A DNA stretch of 64,000 nucleotides from Pachyseris speciosa (Eukaryota; Cnidaria; Anthozoa; Scleractinia; Pachyseridae): contig JAEMWC010000167.1 in assembly GCA_016490735.1 (NCBI GenBank), forward strand, positions 587,501 through 651,500, given 5' to 3'. Under the pieces are notes generated by a model, which worked only from the letters and a program-made list of their open reading frames with translations, was not told the DNA's origin and searched no databases. The translations under genes were made by a program, and so were the position numbers. Positions within the stretch are counted from its first letter, which is position 1. Every line of letters starts with the position of its first letter. This document shows positions 27,401-39,400 of the stretch, piece after piece.

Positions 27401-30400
27401 TTTTTTCGCATAAACGTTAATGGAGTACGTCTCGGTGAAATGTGAGTAGAAAATTAATTAGCAGAGTGAAACTGTTTACAAACACTTCTCCTTTGTCGTC
27501 TCATGTTATTATAATCGGCTCCAAAGCACAAGACCTAGAAAACTCAGACCCACCCCCCAAACTGTAAAAACTCAAACCCCTCATAAACGGCGATAATTCA
27601 TTTTGCCCACGTTTATTTCACTTTGAAAATTTGTATAGTTGTGAGGGGGTCTGAGTTTTCCAGTTTGGGGAGGGGGGGTGGGGGGGGGGGGTCTGAGTAT
27701 TCTAGGTCTCGTGCTCCGGAGCCGATTATAATAACGTGAAGTGTTTGTTATCTGCGATAAATAGACGGTGTAACATTTCAGCGCACTGAACGGCGATAAT
27801 TTATTTTGTCCACGTTTATTTGACTTTGAAAATTTGTATAGTTTTGAGGGGGTCTGAGTTTTCCAGACTTGGGGGGGGGGGGGGCTGAGTTTTCTAGGTC
27901 TGAGGTCTGAGTTTTCTAGGTCTGAGTTCTCCAGACACCCGATACGGGGAACACGGCGGCAATCCATCTGGAGTTAAATTTTGATCATGTTAAAAGCTTT
28001 CTTCTCGCTGTTGAACTTGCAAACATTCGTATAGACACTTCTCTTAACATATTAGTTGTTCAGACTTCAAAGACACAAGGTGAATCGACGTTTTCCAATA
28101 CGTGACAACAGGCATCATTCTTGCTGTTGATATGAGATTTACACTTCCGAATCACTCGGCCGTGAAAGGTCAAACTCCCTTTGTCTGTAGTCTCTAATTT
28201 TTGGCGCTCCCCTCGCGTCGCGTCTCCTCGCAACTTCGCGCGCGCACGTGGCCCCAAAATCCGTCGCCAAAATTAGAGACTACTCGCAATCTCCTGAAGC
28301 AGTCCATCTGCCATTAAGTTTACTCATGTTAAAAGCTTTCTTCTCGCCGTTGAACTTGCAAACATTCGCATAGACACTTCTCTTAACATATTGTTTGTTC
28401 AGACTTCAAAAGCCACAAGATGAATCGACATTTTCCCGTACGTGACAACACGCATCACTGTTGTTAAAAATAGTTAGCGCTTGCGCAGAAACGCCGGAAG
28501 TGCCATTTGTGGATGATACTCGACGACGAAAAAGAATAATCGTCGGTAGTTTAAGACCCGGGCGCCGCGCGAGACGCGCGCAGCCCGGGTAAAAAGCATT
28601 CTCCAAATGTTCCTTTGTCATCAAGGTTAATGTCTCCTGAAGTTTAGTGATGTCAGTATTACACGCCTCACATAAATACGCTTTCCCGGAAACAATAACT
28701 TGAGCAATATTTAGGTGCTGAGATAAGGTGTCAAAAGTGTCACTTGCCCTATAAACTCCTTTATGTTCAGTTCCAAGATGAAAATTTTTGTGCCTCCAGT
28801 AAAGGTCAAAAGCTCTGTGGGTAGGGAGCACAAGGCATGAAATTATTTCCTTGGCCACTTCTATAATGCTTTTTAGTTCAGCGACTCTTTTAGCTCTTTT
28901 TTCGATCCATATGGCAATTTCCAGTTCTGCAATGTTCTCTTCTAGAGTTCCATTTTTTTTTCCTTTGCACTTGCCTATGGTTTCGCCGTTTTTCTTGATA
29001 CAAATTGTTTCCGCTCGCTCTAAATTGCGCGAATTATTTTTAGCCCAAATTTCTCCTTGCTGCTTGTAAAAGCTTTTAGAAATGCCGGGAAATGGAAGTA
29101 ACTTATCGCCAGGGAAAGTGACAGAGGGACTTGCTGTACATTTTGCTGCGCTAGTGGCTGACGGACTCGTTGTACTAGTGCCTGACGGACTTGCTGTGTT
29201 AGCGCTTGACGGGCTTGCTTTGCCAGTTCTCGACGTTCTTGCTGTGCAAGTTCCTGGCGGACTCGCTGTGCTAGTGGCTGACAGACGTGCTGTGCTAGAG
29301 CCTGACGGACTTGCTTCACTAGCAGTTAACGGACTTGCCTTGCTATTGGCTGACGGACTTGTTTTATTAGCAACTGACGGACTTGCCTTGCTAGTGGTTG
29401 ACGGACTCGCTTTTCTAGTGGTTAATGGAGTTGCTTTACTTGCAGCTGATGGGGTTGCTTCGCTAGTGACTGACGAACTTGCTTTACTATCAGCTGACGG
29501 ACTTGCTTTACTAGCAGCTGACGGACTTGCTTTGCTAGCAGCTGACGGACTTGCTTTACTTGCAGCTGACGGACTTGCTTTACTAGCAGCTGACGGACTT
29601 GCTTTGCTAGCAGCTGACGGACTTGCTTTGCTAGCAGCTGACGGACTTGCTTTGCTAGCAGCTGATGGACTTGCTTTACTAGCAGCTGACGGACTTGCTT
29701 TACTTGCAGCTGACGGACTTGCTTTGCTAGCAGCTGACGGACTTGCTTTACTAGCAGCTGACGGACTTGCTTTGCTAGCAGCTGACGGACTTGCTTTACT
29801 TGCAGCTGACGGACTTGCTTTGCTAGCAGCTGACGGACTTGCTTTACTTGCAGCTGACGGACTTGCTTTACTTGCAGCTGACGGACTTGCTTTACTAGCA
29901 GCTGACGGACTTGCTTTGCTAGCAGCTGACGGACTTGCTTTACTTGCAGCTGACGGACTTGCTTTACTAGCAGCTGACGGACTTGCTTTGCTAGCAGCTG
30001 ACGGACTTGCTTTACTTGCAGCTGACGGACTTGCTTTGCTAGCAGCTGACGGACTTGCTTTACTTGCAGCTGACGGACTTGCTTTGCTAGCAGCTGACGG
30101 ACTTGCTTTACTTGCAGCTGATGGAGTTGCTATGCTAGTGGCTAACGGACACGCTTTGCCAGCGCCTGACAGACTCGCTCTGCTAGCAGCTGACGGACTT
30201 GCTGCACTATTCTCTGACGGACTTGTTTTTCTAGTGGCTGAAAGACCCGCTGTGTTACTACCTGCCGCGGTGTTACAGATAGAAAACGAAGGGATGAGAT
30301 GCGCATCAAGCGTAACTGTAGAGCGAACAAACCAACCCATAATAGCTGCTCTCAGTAAAGGTGAATTTCTTGTAACTTCCGTAATTATTCTCGCATCTTT

Positions 30401-33400
30401 CAATACGTGTTGATTAGGATTTCTTTCTTTAATCATGTGCTTCCACAGTTCTTCTCTGCTTCCAGCTATTGCCGCCATGAAAACAGGTGTCAAACCACAT
30501 GCGGAGCCACATGTCTGAAGTGGAAAAGCTTTGAAGCAAGAACTACCACACTTGTGCTGCTCGGCGAATGCTACCCCTGGCTGATGCATTAGGACCGGAT
30601 AACGAGGGTTGGTGTAGGGTTTTCCACTGAACGTATAAAGTGCTTCAAACACCGGTTTCATAACTGTAAGAAGATTTGAGGGCAACTTCCAACCAAGACT
30701 ATCACCGTAATAGAGTTCATCAAGTGAAGTACTAAAAACGAAGTAGGTCCAATGATATCCATTTCCCACCAAAACATTTCCATCATTAATTCGTTTCACG
30801 TTTAGTGCAAAATGAATGTATTTCAATTGTGGTAGTTTGTTAGTCACAGTATTACACAGTCGCTGTTTAGCTCGCACTGAGTGAATAAATGCTTCAGTGC
30901 AAACTGCAAAGTAGTGAGTGTCATTTCTTTGGTTAATCATTGCAAAGACACCATCGATTATGTCACACGATAGCCATCTATCACAACACAATTTACTTAG
31001 CTGTTCTGCTGTAATTCCGCTGGATAATACGGTAGAATCTGGCGAAGACATCCAAATGTGTTCCATAAAACTTCTCGCATTAGATGCCAATGATTCGTTT
31101 GCTTTCGAAGAGCACAGGGTTAGTAGTTGATCAAGCCACGCTTCTTCATCTTGCACATCCTTTTTTGTGGTCTTAATTTGATACTGCTGTATAAAATAAG
31201 CAATGTCATCCCTGGAAAACGTGCCAAAATTCTGCCATCTCGCAACTGGCTTGTACTGTTGTTGAACTTCATCCGATGCATCCTCTTGCATTTTATATAA
31301 CTCCGAGCGAACTCTTTGGCACATGTTCAACGGAGGTATTTTTCTCATCAAAGATGGATCTGTTGTGCGGTCTGCTTTTCGTAGAAACATCAGGTTTGGT
31401 GTATCCAAAGTGCTTATGACTGGTGGTACAACAGTCGTTTTCGAAGCAACTCGCGAAGACATGTCGCTAATAGATGGCTATAAATATACTGACTACTCAA
31501 AATTTGTTGCGATACAGTTATAGACCTACTGTGGCTTGACTAAGCGAATCAGTACAAGTAGTCCTTTTCAATTTAGCACATATGATCACGTAGTGCGCAC
31601 GTGAACCTGAAAATATTTAAATTTCTCAAGTTTTTTTTGTCACCTTGAGTCGCCGCGTGCTTACACTAAAACAGCTACAGACGACTCGGAAAAGCACATG
31701 AGCCGCATAATTGTTTCTAAAACACTCATTTGTCTTACTTGAATTAGCTTTCGAGGTCATCTCTTTTTCCAGTAAAATATACATCGCTTAGAGTGACAAA
31801 TTAGTTTTTGGTAACTATCTCAAATTATTTCACCAACCATTACGTATTCAGTGCTTGATTGTTTATTGATAATTCAACTGTGGTTAACTAGACTGTTATT
31901 AAATGATGGCGCATTGTTGCATTCATAAGACATTCGTGTGCAGCTTTTTGTAGAAAAGAAAGAAAAAAAGCACCAAAAATCTGGGAATTTAGCCATATGG
32001 AAAACTCTAAAGATAGACATCATGGCAAGATTTGTAGCCGCGATCAAACCCGCGATCATAGCCGCGATCATAGCCGCTTTGTAAAAAGTGACAGATTTTT
32101 TTTTTACCGTAACTTCTCACTTTTTAATTGGTCGTTCAAAGTTGTCAAAAGCTGGTCAAGTCATAATAGACTTGACAACACACAGCACTATCACCCTCAA
32201 ATTACTTGTGTTCACTTCCAGACCTTTGCGTTATCGAAAAGAACATGGCGAAATCTCATATCGAAGTCAACGTGTTTGTCGGGGAAGCGCTGAAATGTCA
32301 AGTTTTTATTTCTGACGAGCAAAAGGAAATCGATCTTGCTACAACAAGAAACAATGTCCTGCAAGTTGTGAAAGATTTTCTTCCCCTTAACTACATATTT
32401 ACAAAGCCCGTTGGAAAACAAGAGCCCAAACGTATTCCTGTAGCCTCTGGACAAGAAACTTTTGTCTCACTAGGAAAATGTCTCGTTCATGATGACGAAG
32501 ATTCACTTAACCTGTATCTTCAGGAAACAGAGTCGGCGGCGAAAAGGACTTCGAGCACACTAAGTACCCCGAAACCAAAGCGTCTACGTCAACAGCCCGT
32601 CTTTAAGTACTTTCAGACTTCTGGAACGACGACGACTTCAGCTGCAGACTACAGCGCAGCACGTGGGCGAGTGTATTTGTACTCAGAATCGACCATAGAA
32701 AAGGCCACAGACCGAAGACAAGATTATTATAGGTTCTGGAACGAGAAAGCGGAGGAGTTGTGCTCATCGCCTAGCTTTTCAAAATATTCTAAGCAAGAAC
32801 TGCATGGGATCATTGACACCCACTGGCGAATGCATGCCACCGAACTGTGCATCCGAGATGCCGAGCGAGAAGAAGAGTTGGCGAAATCTCTGTCGCAGGA
32901 AATTCCGGGGCACAAATTGGCCTTATCGGCAAAAACTGTCAGCAAAAACTTAAATTTATTACGAGAACAAGACCAGCAAATAAGGTCTATAAACGAGGAG
33001 ATTACTGCACTGCGCGCTCGAGGACTCTCGCCACAAGTTAAGACGTCTATCAAGCAGAAAGAAGAAGAACTAAAGAATTCCTTAACAGAGCTGAAATTGG
33101 CACAGGATCGTTTGCGAAAATCGGTTGCTGCTCTGACCACTTCGCGAATTCAGGCGCTTGCTTCGGTAAAAAGAAAGAACCAGAAAAGAAATTCTGAAGC
33201 AAGCAGTGAAATTGAAATGCCGCACGGAGACTCCTCTGAGGAACCAGCAACAATTAATGCCAGCGAAGAAGCCGACATTGCCAGACAGGTGATCGATGAT
33301 GACTGGTAGTTTAAAACAATTTAATCACAGTTCGTGTTTATACAACAGTTTACTAAGTCAGCGTGATTACAGCGAGAAAGTGGCAACAGTTATTTTGCTC

Positions 33401-36400
33401 GGGGGTTACGAACTCGATGCAAAGATGTCTTTTTAAAGATCGATATCTTTCTAAGTTTGCGTCAGAAATAATTTTACCATTAATTTTGTAAGCCAGCGCG
33501 AGCACAGCAAGAAAGAGTATCTTCGCTGCAGTTATTCACTAGTGAAAGTGTTGTTCATGTTTAAGAGCGTTTACAGTTCAAAATTGAATAAGTTTTCAAG
33601 GTACTTTCGTACCCAAAAAGATTATTGGGAACATAGTCACGGTGGTAAAAAATAAGTAACAGGTTTTTCTTTGTTTTTACACTATGTACATGTTTGTTGC
33701 ACCATACATTTGCAAATAAACACATCTTTGTCGTTAAATGTGTACTGTTTTTGTTTTTTTGGTTAAGGTAACAACTTAATAAACTGTGACCGTAAGTAAT
33801 AAGCAAATGTTAAAGCAGAAGCTACTGCGGCTGCAGAGGTCTCGGAAGGGGACAAAGCAAACTTGAGAGCAATTACTTAGCGCAAAAAAAAAATCATTCC
33901 CTTTACGTTTCTCAAACCTTGTTACAAAGACGCTAGAATTTGACGTTCCTCCTTTTACGACTAAGAGGGGAATTATCCGGCTGAAGTTTAAAAAAACTGA
34001 GAAGCAGGCAGAGTAGGCTGATAATTGTAGACCTGGATGAAAAACTAAAAAAAACCCTAAAGAATGCAAAGTGCGGAGGTGTGAAAGTAAATCAGTTGTT
34101 TACTTTCTTTACTAGTATCGTTACACGAAACAACCGAGATTTCAACGGGGCTAACGTGAAATTACTCAACGGTGGTGCGCTTGGTCTGGGTACGAGTAAA
34201 AATGTGTCAGGCGTTTCAACCTCTTCGTTGGAATAACGTTGCGACGGCTCTTTCTTTAGTATCTTGTTCGCGTTTTCTGCTATAAAAGGACCTGCAAAGG
34301 AACTAAGATTATCATTTATGTCAGGTGAGAGATATGTGAAGAAAATATTTCTACTATTTTCAGGGTTTGAGAGCGCTAAAGTGTCACCGAACTAAACGTT
34401 CGAATCGCGTGAGCTATCGGTTCAAATGACCCCTGCAGAAGACTTTTTCGAGTTCAACCCCCCCTCCCGCCTGGATTTCCAGGGTCTTTGACCCCCCCTC
34501 CCGCGAGAATTTCCAGAATCCCATCCGTCGTGGGGGTGTGGATTTTTTCTGGAACAACCCATTCTCAGTCGTAGCTAATCGGCACCGTGTTATAGAAAGC
34601 GAAAGCAGCTATATAAGCGTCACAATATATAGCTAAAAGTTTGTCGAATGAGACATTTGGTCGTGTTTTGTTCTTTTTGTGACCTTTTTCCTTTCATGTA
34701 CGCCTTAAATTCCACAAAATTGTGCACGCATCAAAACGGCATGCAATTAATTCCGAGTGAACAATTTGCGTGTCAAAAGGACTTCTTGTTGTAAAATGTG
34801 AGAACTGTTCTCAGTCTTAGCCAATTGATGCCAGTGTCACAAGAAACCAAGTAATTTAGCTTTCAGTGCTCTCTACCAAGAGAATTTAATAAGTAGGAAA
34901 ACGAACTTGGCCGACACTTTTTTGCCTGTGAAAGGGCTTTGAATTCTGGTTTTCAAGGGAAACCAGAAATGCGGGTTCGAGTTCGACGGGAGTTCGTGTT
35001 GACAAATGACCAGAGATGACTACAATGTTTCGTTTGCACGTATTTGATTGCTATTCAAACAACGTGTTAATTATACGTACAAAGAGTAAAAACCAAACTG
35101 GCTATTTTGCTAACAAACGATTGAACATACGAAAATTCGGTTCAAAATGCGAAATGGCTAGCAGAAGAACACTATTATGTGATACAGGGCAACAGGATAC
35201 AACAGTGCTTACTCAATTCAGACAAAAATAAATTCAATTTTTTGGAGTATGTTTTGACTCATTACCCTTTCGAAAAGGGGTCTCTAGGGTAAAATCATAA
35301 AGGATATGACCGGAAGAGAAGAATAGACAACTTCGAGTTAGCGACCGAAAGGTTGACCTAGATCGTTTCTTTCGCGCTCTCTTAGGGTGACTCAGCATTG
35401 AATTGTCGCTGAACGATTTCCGTGCCGTAGAGCTTTCTTGTTTTAGCATTCCCGTAACTGTTCTCGGTTTCAGTCAATTGGCGATTTATTTGTCCGAGAA
35501 CTGTTCTCGAATTCAGCCACTAGCTTCCCGCCCCGCCTGAAATGAATGCAGCTTTGTCTACTCAGTCTAACCAGTGAGCCTTCCTCGGCGGTGTATTGGC
35601 TAGGTCACGGAAATCGTCTAAGCTTATTTGAAACCAGAATTTATTGAAATACTGATGCGGTCGATTTCCTTGTCAGGGTTGCTTTATCTCACGCTCACTC
35701 AAACAATTGGCTCGGTGATCTCGAGTGGGATGAACTGCGTTTATACTAAATAAAAATGTTTACAGTCCTCTTGATCTAGTCACTACATTTCAGTTTCTTA
35801 GTGTCCGTGTAAGCAAAATTTATGCTCTTACTCCACTGGAAGACTCCACAAAATTTGGCAGGGATGAAAAGGGCATTCAACACAGTCAACAATTTGAATG
35901 CGAGGCTTCCCTTATCTCTAATATCCGAGAAGTGTTCTCAGTCTTGGCCAATCAGCACCTTATTATAAGAAATGTTCTCACTGAAAGCGAAAGCAGCCTT
36001 ACAAGAGAGGCAATTAAAATGAACATTGGTGAATGAGATATATGGTCTTGTTTTGTCCTCTCTGTACGCCTTTCCTTTCAGATACGCCCTGTGTAGTCCT
36101 TAAAAAATTCCGCAAATTGTGCACCAGCATGCAAAATTCTGAGTCAACAATTTGCGTGTCTAGACAAACTGATCATACCGCGCAGTACGATTTCCCACTG
36201 TTCATTTTATTCAGGGTAGTAAGCACGTTAACTGGAGACGGCACTGTAAGACGCTTGCTTTTGAAGATATGCTGACTTTTAAAAACATTCAGCAGAAACT
36301 CTGCTCGACCTTTGAACCACTTTGAAGAACACAAGTCTGAGTCTGTTTCGGGCCGTTATTTTCGGATTTAGCAGGCCTAAAGGGTTGCTACTTTCGGATA

Positions 36401-39400
36401 GCCTTTTTTATCTGATGGTTAAAAAGTGTTAGTAATTCAGCAGTGGGTTCACACAAAGAGGACCCGTAACATTGAACAAAGCACTCTGTAATAAAAAAGG
36501 ATCCGAATGTTCGTAGTTACAGCGAAATTAGTTCGTATTATGCCGCAACTAGCTTTTGTCTCTTTCACTGTAAATAGGCAAGAAGGAGACTGAAATATTT
36601 TACGCGTTCCAGTGACGTTACATTATATCTCTTCTTGTACTAAAATTCATCCAGATTGAGACAATTTCTTATCTGATTTGTACACGGCTTGACTATTATA
36701 TTAGTGTCCTAATATCTACTCACCCGTTTTATTTATCCAATGCAATGTTCATACGAATTTAACGGTAATTAAGATCGATGGCCCAGCAACCCTGTTGACC
36801 GGTCGTTTTCAAAGGGCGGGGGCGTTACTTTCGAGCTCAATAGGAAGGTAAAAAATTAACGTTACTTTCAAGGGGACCATTACTTCCGGAATTCTACGGT
36901 AACCTGCGAAAAATAGAAATGATTGATTAGCACTGAAATAATTGTTAACTTAAACAAAAGAAGACAATCCTCAGTTCTCGGCTCTCCAATTTAATAAAGA
37001 ATCGGTGATGGCTTACGGTAAGCCGTCCGGCAGTCAGGGGAAATGTATCTTTCTGCGATATACGTCATAGTTTGGACATAGCGTGCGTGCATTTCTCGAA
37101 TATATCTTACTGGGCGGTTTAATTGCTGAAGTATAGCTGCTTCAGCCCTCAATATCTCTTCATTGTCGTCGACATCCTGGTCTGAGGGCAAAGATTTGAA
37201 GGAAAGGGCGCTGATGTTAAAGGATACCCTGGCTTCCACATATTCTTCCTTGTTCATCTCCTCCCACGTTTCCCTCTTCTCTTTTTTGTTTGGCGATAAC
37301 GGATGTCCGCCATTCGGTGTCAGCCCCAGTTAAAGAGAGTGGATGGTACTGGGTGTTCCAGTGCCCTTTCCATGGCCTCGGATGTCGCGTTTTTGGTGTT
37401 ATCTGGCTTGAGCTGGGAAGGACATCCAGGAGGCATATCTTTCATAACAGCAAATGGCTCTTTCACTTCGCTTTTTCACTTTATTTCGATTATTACAATT
37501 ATACAAGTTAGAGAAATACACAACCCGCATGTAGCAAAGCTAATCGAGGCGGGTTGTGTAGCTTACAATCAAATTTAGCAAAATAAATTATTAGTAATTC
37601 AAGTTCAATAAATACATAAATAAATAAAAATAAAATAAAATAAATAAATAGGTAAATATCTCATAAATAAATAAATAAATAAATAGGTATACACATACAT
37701 TCACAGATAGTTAGCATTTACACGAGACGAGCAAGAACCTTTAAGACAACATAGAACATAAGGAAGTAATAATAAAAGCTAGTTTGGTTAGTGATAATTA
37801 GAATTTTTAAGGTTAACGTCGGGACATCAACATAATCATCCTCATCGCGAAGCACCGCAAGTAAGTATTGGTGAATGGGTAACCATTCCTTGTGCTACCC
37901 ACCAGCAAGAAGACGCCACCATTCCCATTTCACCTTTTCCATTTTTGAGAAATGAAAAAGGGGAAAATAGTTGTCAAGGGGTGCCATGATGCTGAAAGGT
38001 TGAGACGTATGGGCGTATCCAGGACTTCGTGTCAGAAATGCTGTCCACGTCACACCGTGGATGGATGATGGATTGGGGCGGGGGTTGTAACTACGGGGTG
38101 GGGGTGGGGGGGTGTTACTGGACGTTATCAGGTCTCGTAAGGCTTTCAGTGTTGTCGCATCTGGTCATCTCAGGAAATCAGTGAAAGTCAATGCCAAACT
38201 AGACGTGGATTTTCTAAAATTCAGCGTGTACACCTTCCGCTGTTGACGTGAGGGAGAGTTTGTTAATTTCCATCATAAAGAATATTCCTAACCATTTATT
38301 TACGCTACCAAACAAAATATGACTCTGCCTGGTACTTTCAATGTACTTATGGCCCTAGCCCCCGATTATCTGAACTGATGGCCTTTCGGCCTTCTTCAAG
38401 TCGGCGTTGAAACAAACTTTCCTTCAACTTCAGCTTGAACTGAGGGATTTGCGGATGAACCCCTTCCGTCAGTGATAACGGACAGGTATCTGTCAGGCAT
38501 CTTCCTTGCTTTGTTTTGGTTTTTATAATACTTCTGTTCGTTCTGTCTATCATAAAATGTAATTAATAAAGCCAATGATTAGTTTTTTGAGACAGGGAAC
38601 GAGACCAAACTATGATCCGGAGGCACCACAGGGCTAAAATAGCTCTATTACATTGACAACACCCTTCTCACAATGTGAGATGTACCCAGGAAAGCGATCT
38701 TTTACACCTTGCTGATATTTACTGAGCCAGGTATTTTTGATGTTTACTTTCTCGTCCCTTTTGATAGATCCGAGCGCTCCAATGATAACTGATACTGTTT
38801 CCGTTCTCATTTCCCACAGTCGGCTTGTTTTGGTCTTCAGGTCCGTATATTTGGACAGTTTTTCAGTGTACTTTAATGATGATATCGATAACATCATCAT
38901 CATTACGATCATTATCTGTCATTTCGCACAGTTTAGTTTAACCTGGAAATGTTGCAATGTGCTTCTCTCCATCAAGTCGACGGGACCTCAGACGGATAGC
39001 ACTTTTCGCAGGATGTTGGCAGAACCAAGACGCGCAAAAATCTGTAGTAGTGTTGTTTTGAATGAATGTTTTGCTTGGAGTTATTCCTATACTATCTGAG
39101 GGAGACTTGAAGTTGTTTCTCACAACGAGAACAACTGTTGTTGCACTGTCTTGTTCCATAATCTAGCAATCTCAACGCGGAACTCTGAATAGTTGTTAAT
39201 CTTCTCGTATTCCTTTCTTTCGATATTGTGGTCGCCGGGAGCCACATCAATGATTTGGCATGTCCCAGCTTCCTCATACACAACAATAATATCTAGTCTC
39301 CAGTGCTCTATCACCCTGTCCGTTTGGATGTTAAAATCCCATAATATCTTGACCTTCATCCTGGATCACCCTCTCCGACTCGTGACGGTACCACTTTTGG

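Larger units (their letters stand above)
22785..34560. mobile_element. four-gene DNA transposon, 11.8 kb, class unassigned
   Basis: Ends read GGGTT(A/G)TTCCAGAAAA inward and stay similar for about 41 bases to CGACGGATGGG. ATT flanks both sides (22782-22784, 34561-34563). The homologous right arm of the outer element shows the uninterrupted site, TGTATATTCTCAG on the complementary strand near 44410-44425, which fixes the insertion exactly. Subterminal units of the form CCCCCCTCCxGxCTGGATTTCC occur three times at the left and twice at the right. The cargo is a SAP/Tudor-like protein, a DDE-like protein and a Ulp1-like protease on minus, and a coiled-coil protein on +. A frameshift and internal MITEs suggest this copy is ageing. 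Confidence 0.85.

Noticed and set aside
29082..30413. A 443-residue frame on + across the minisatellite
   Set aside because: It is the complement of the SPSAASKA repeat. The repeat unit length keeps both strands open, and only the minus reading has a protease domain.
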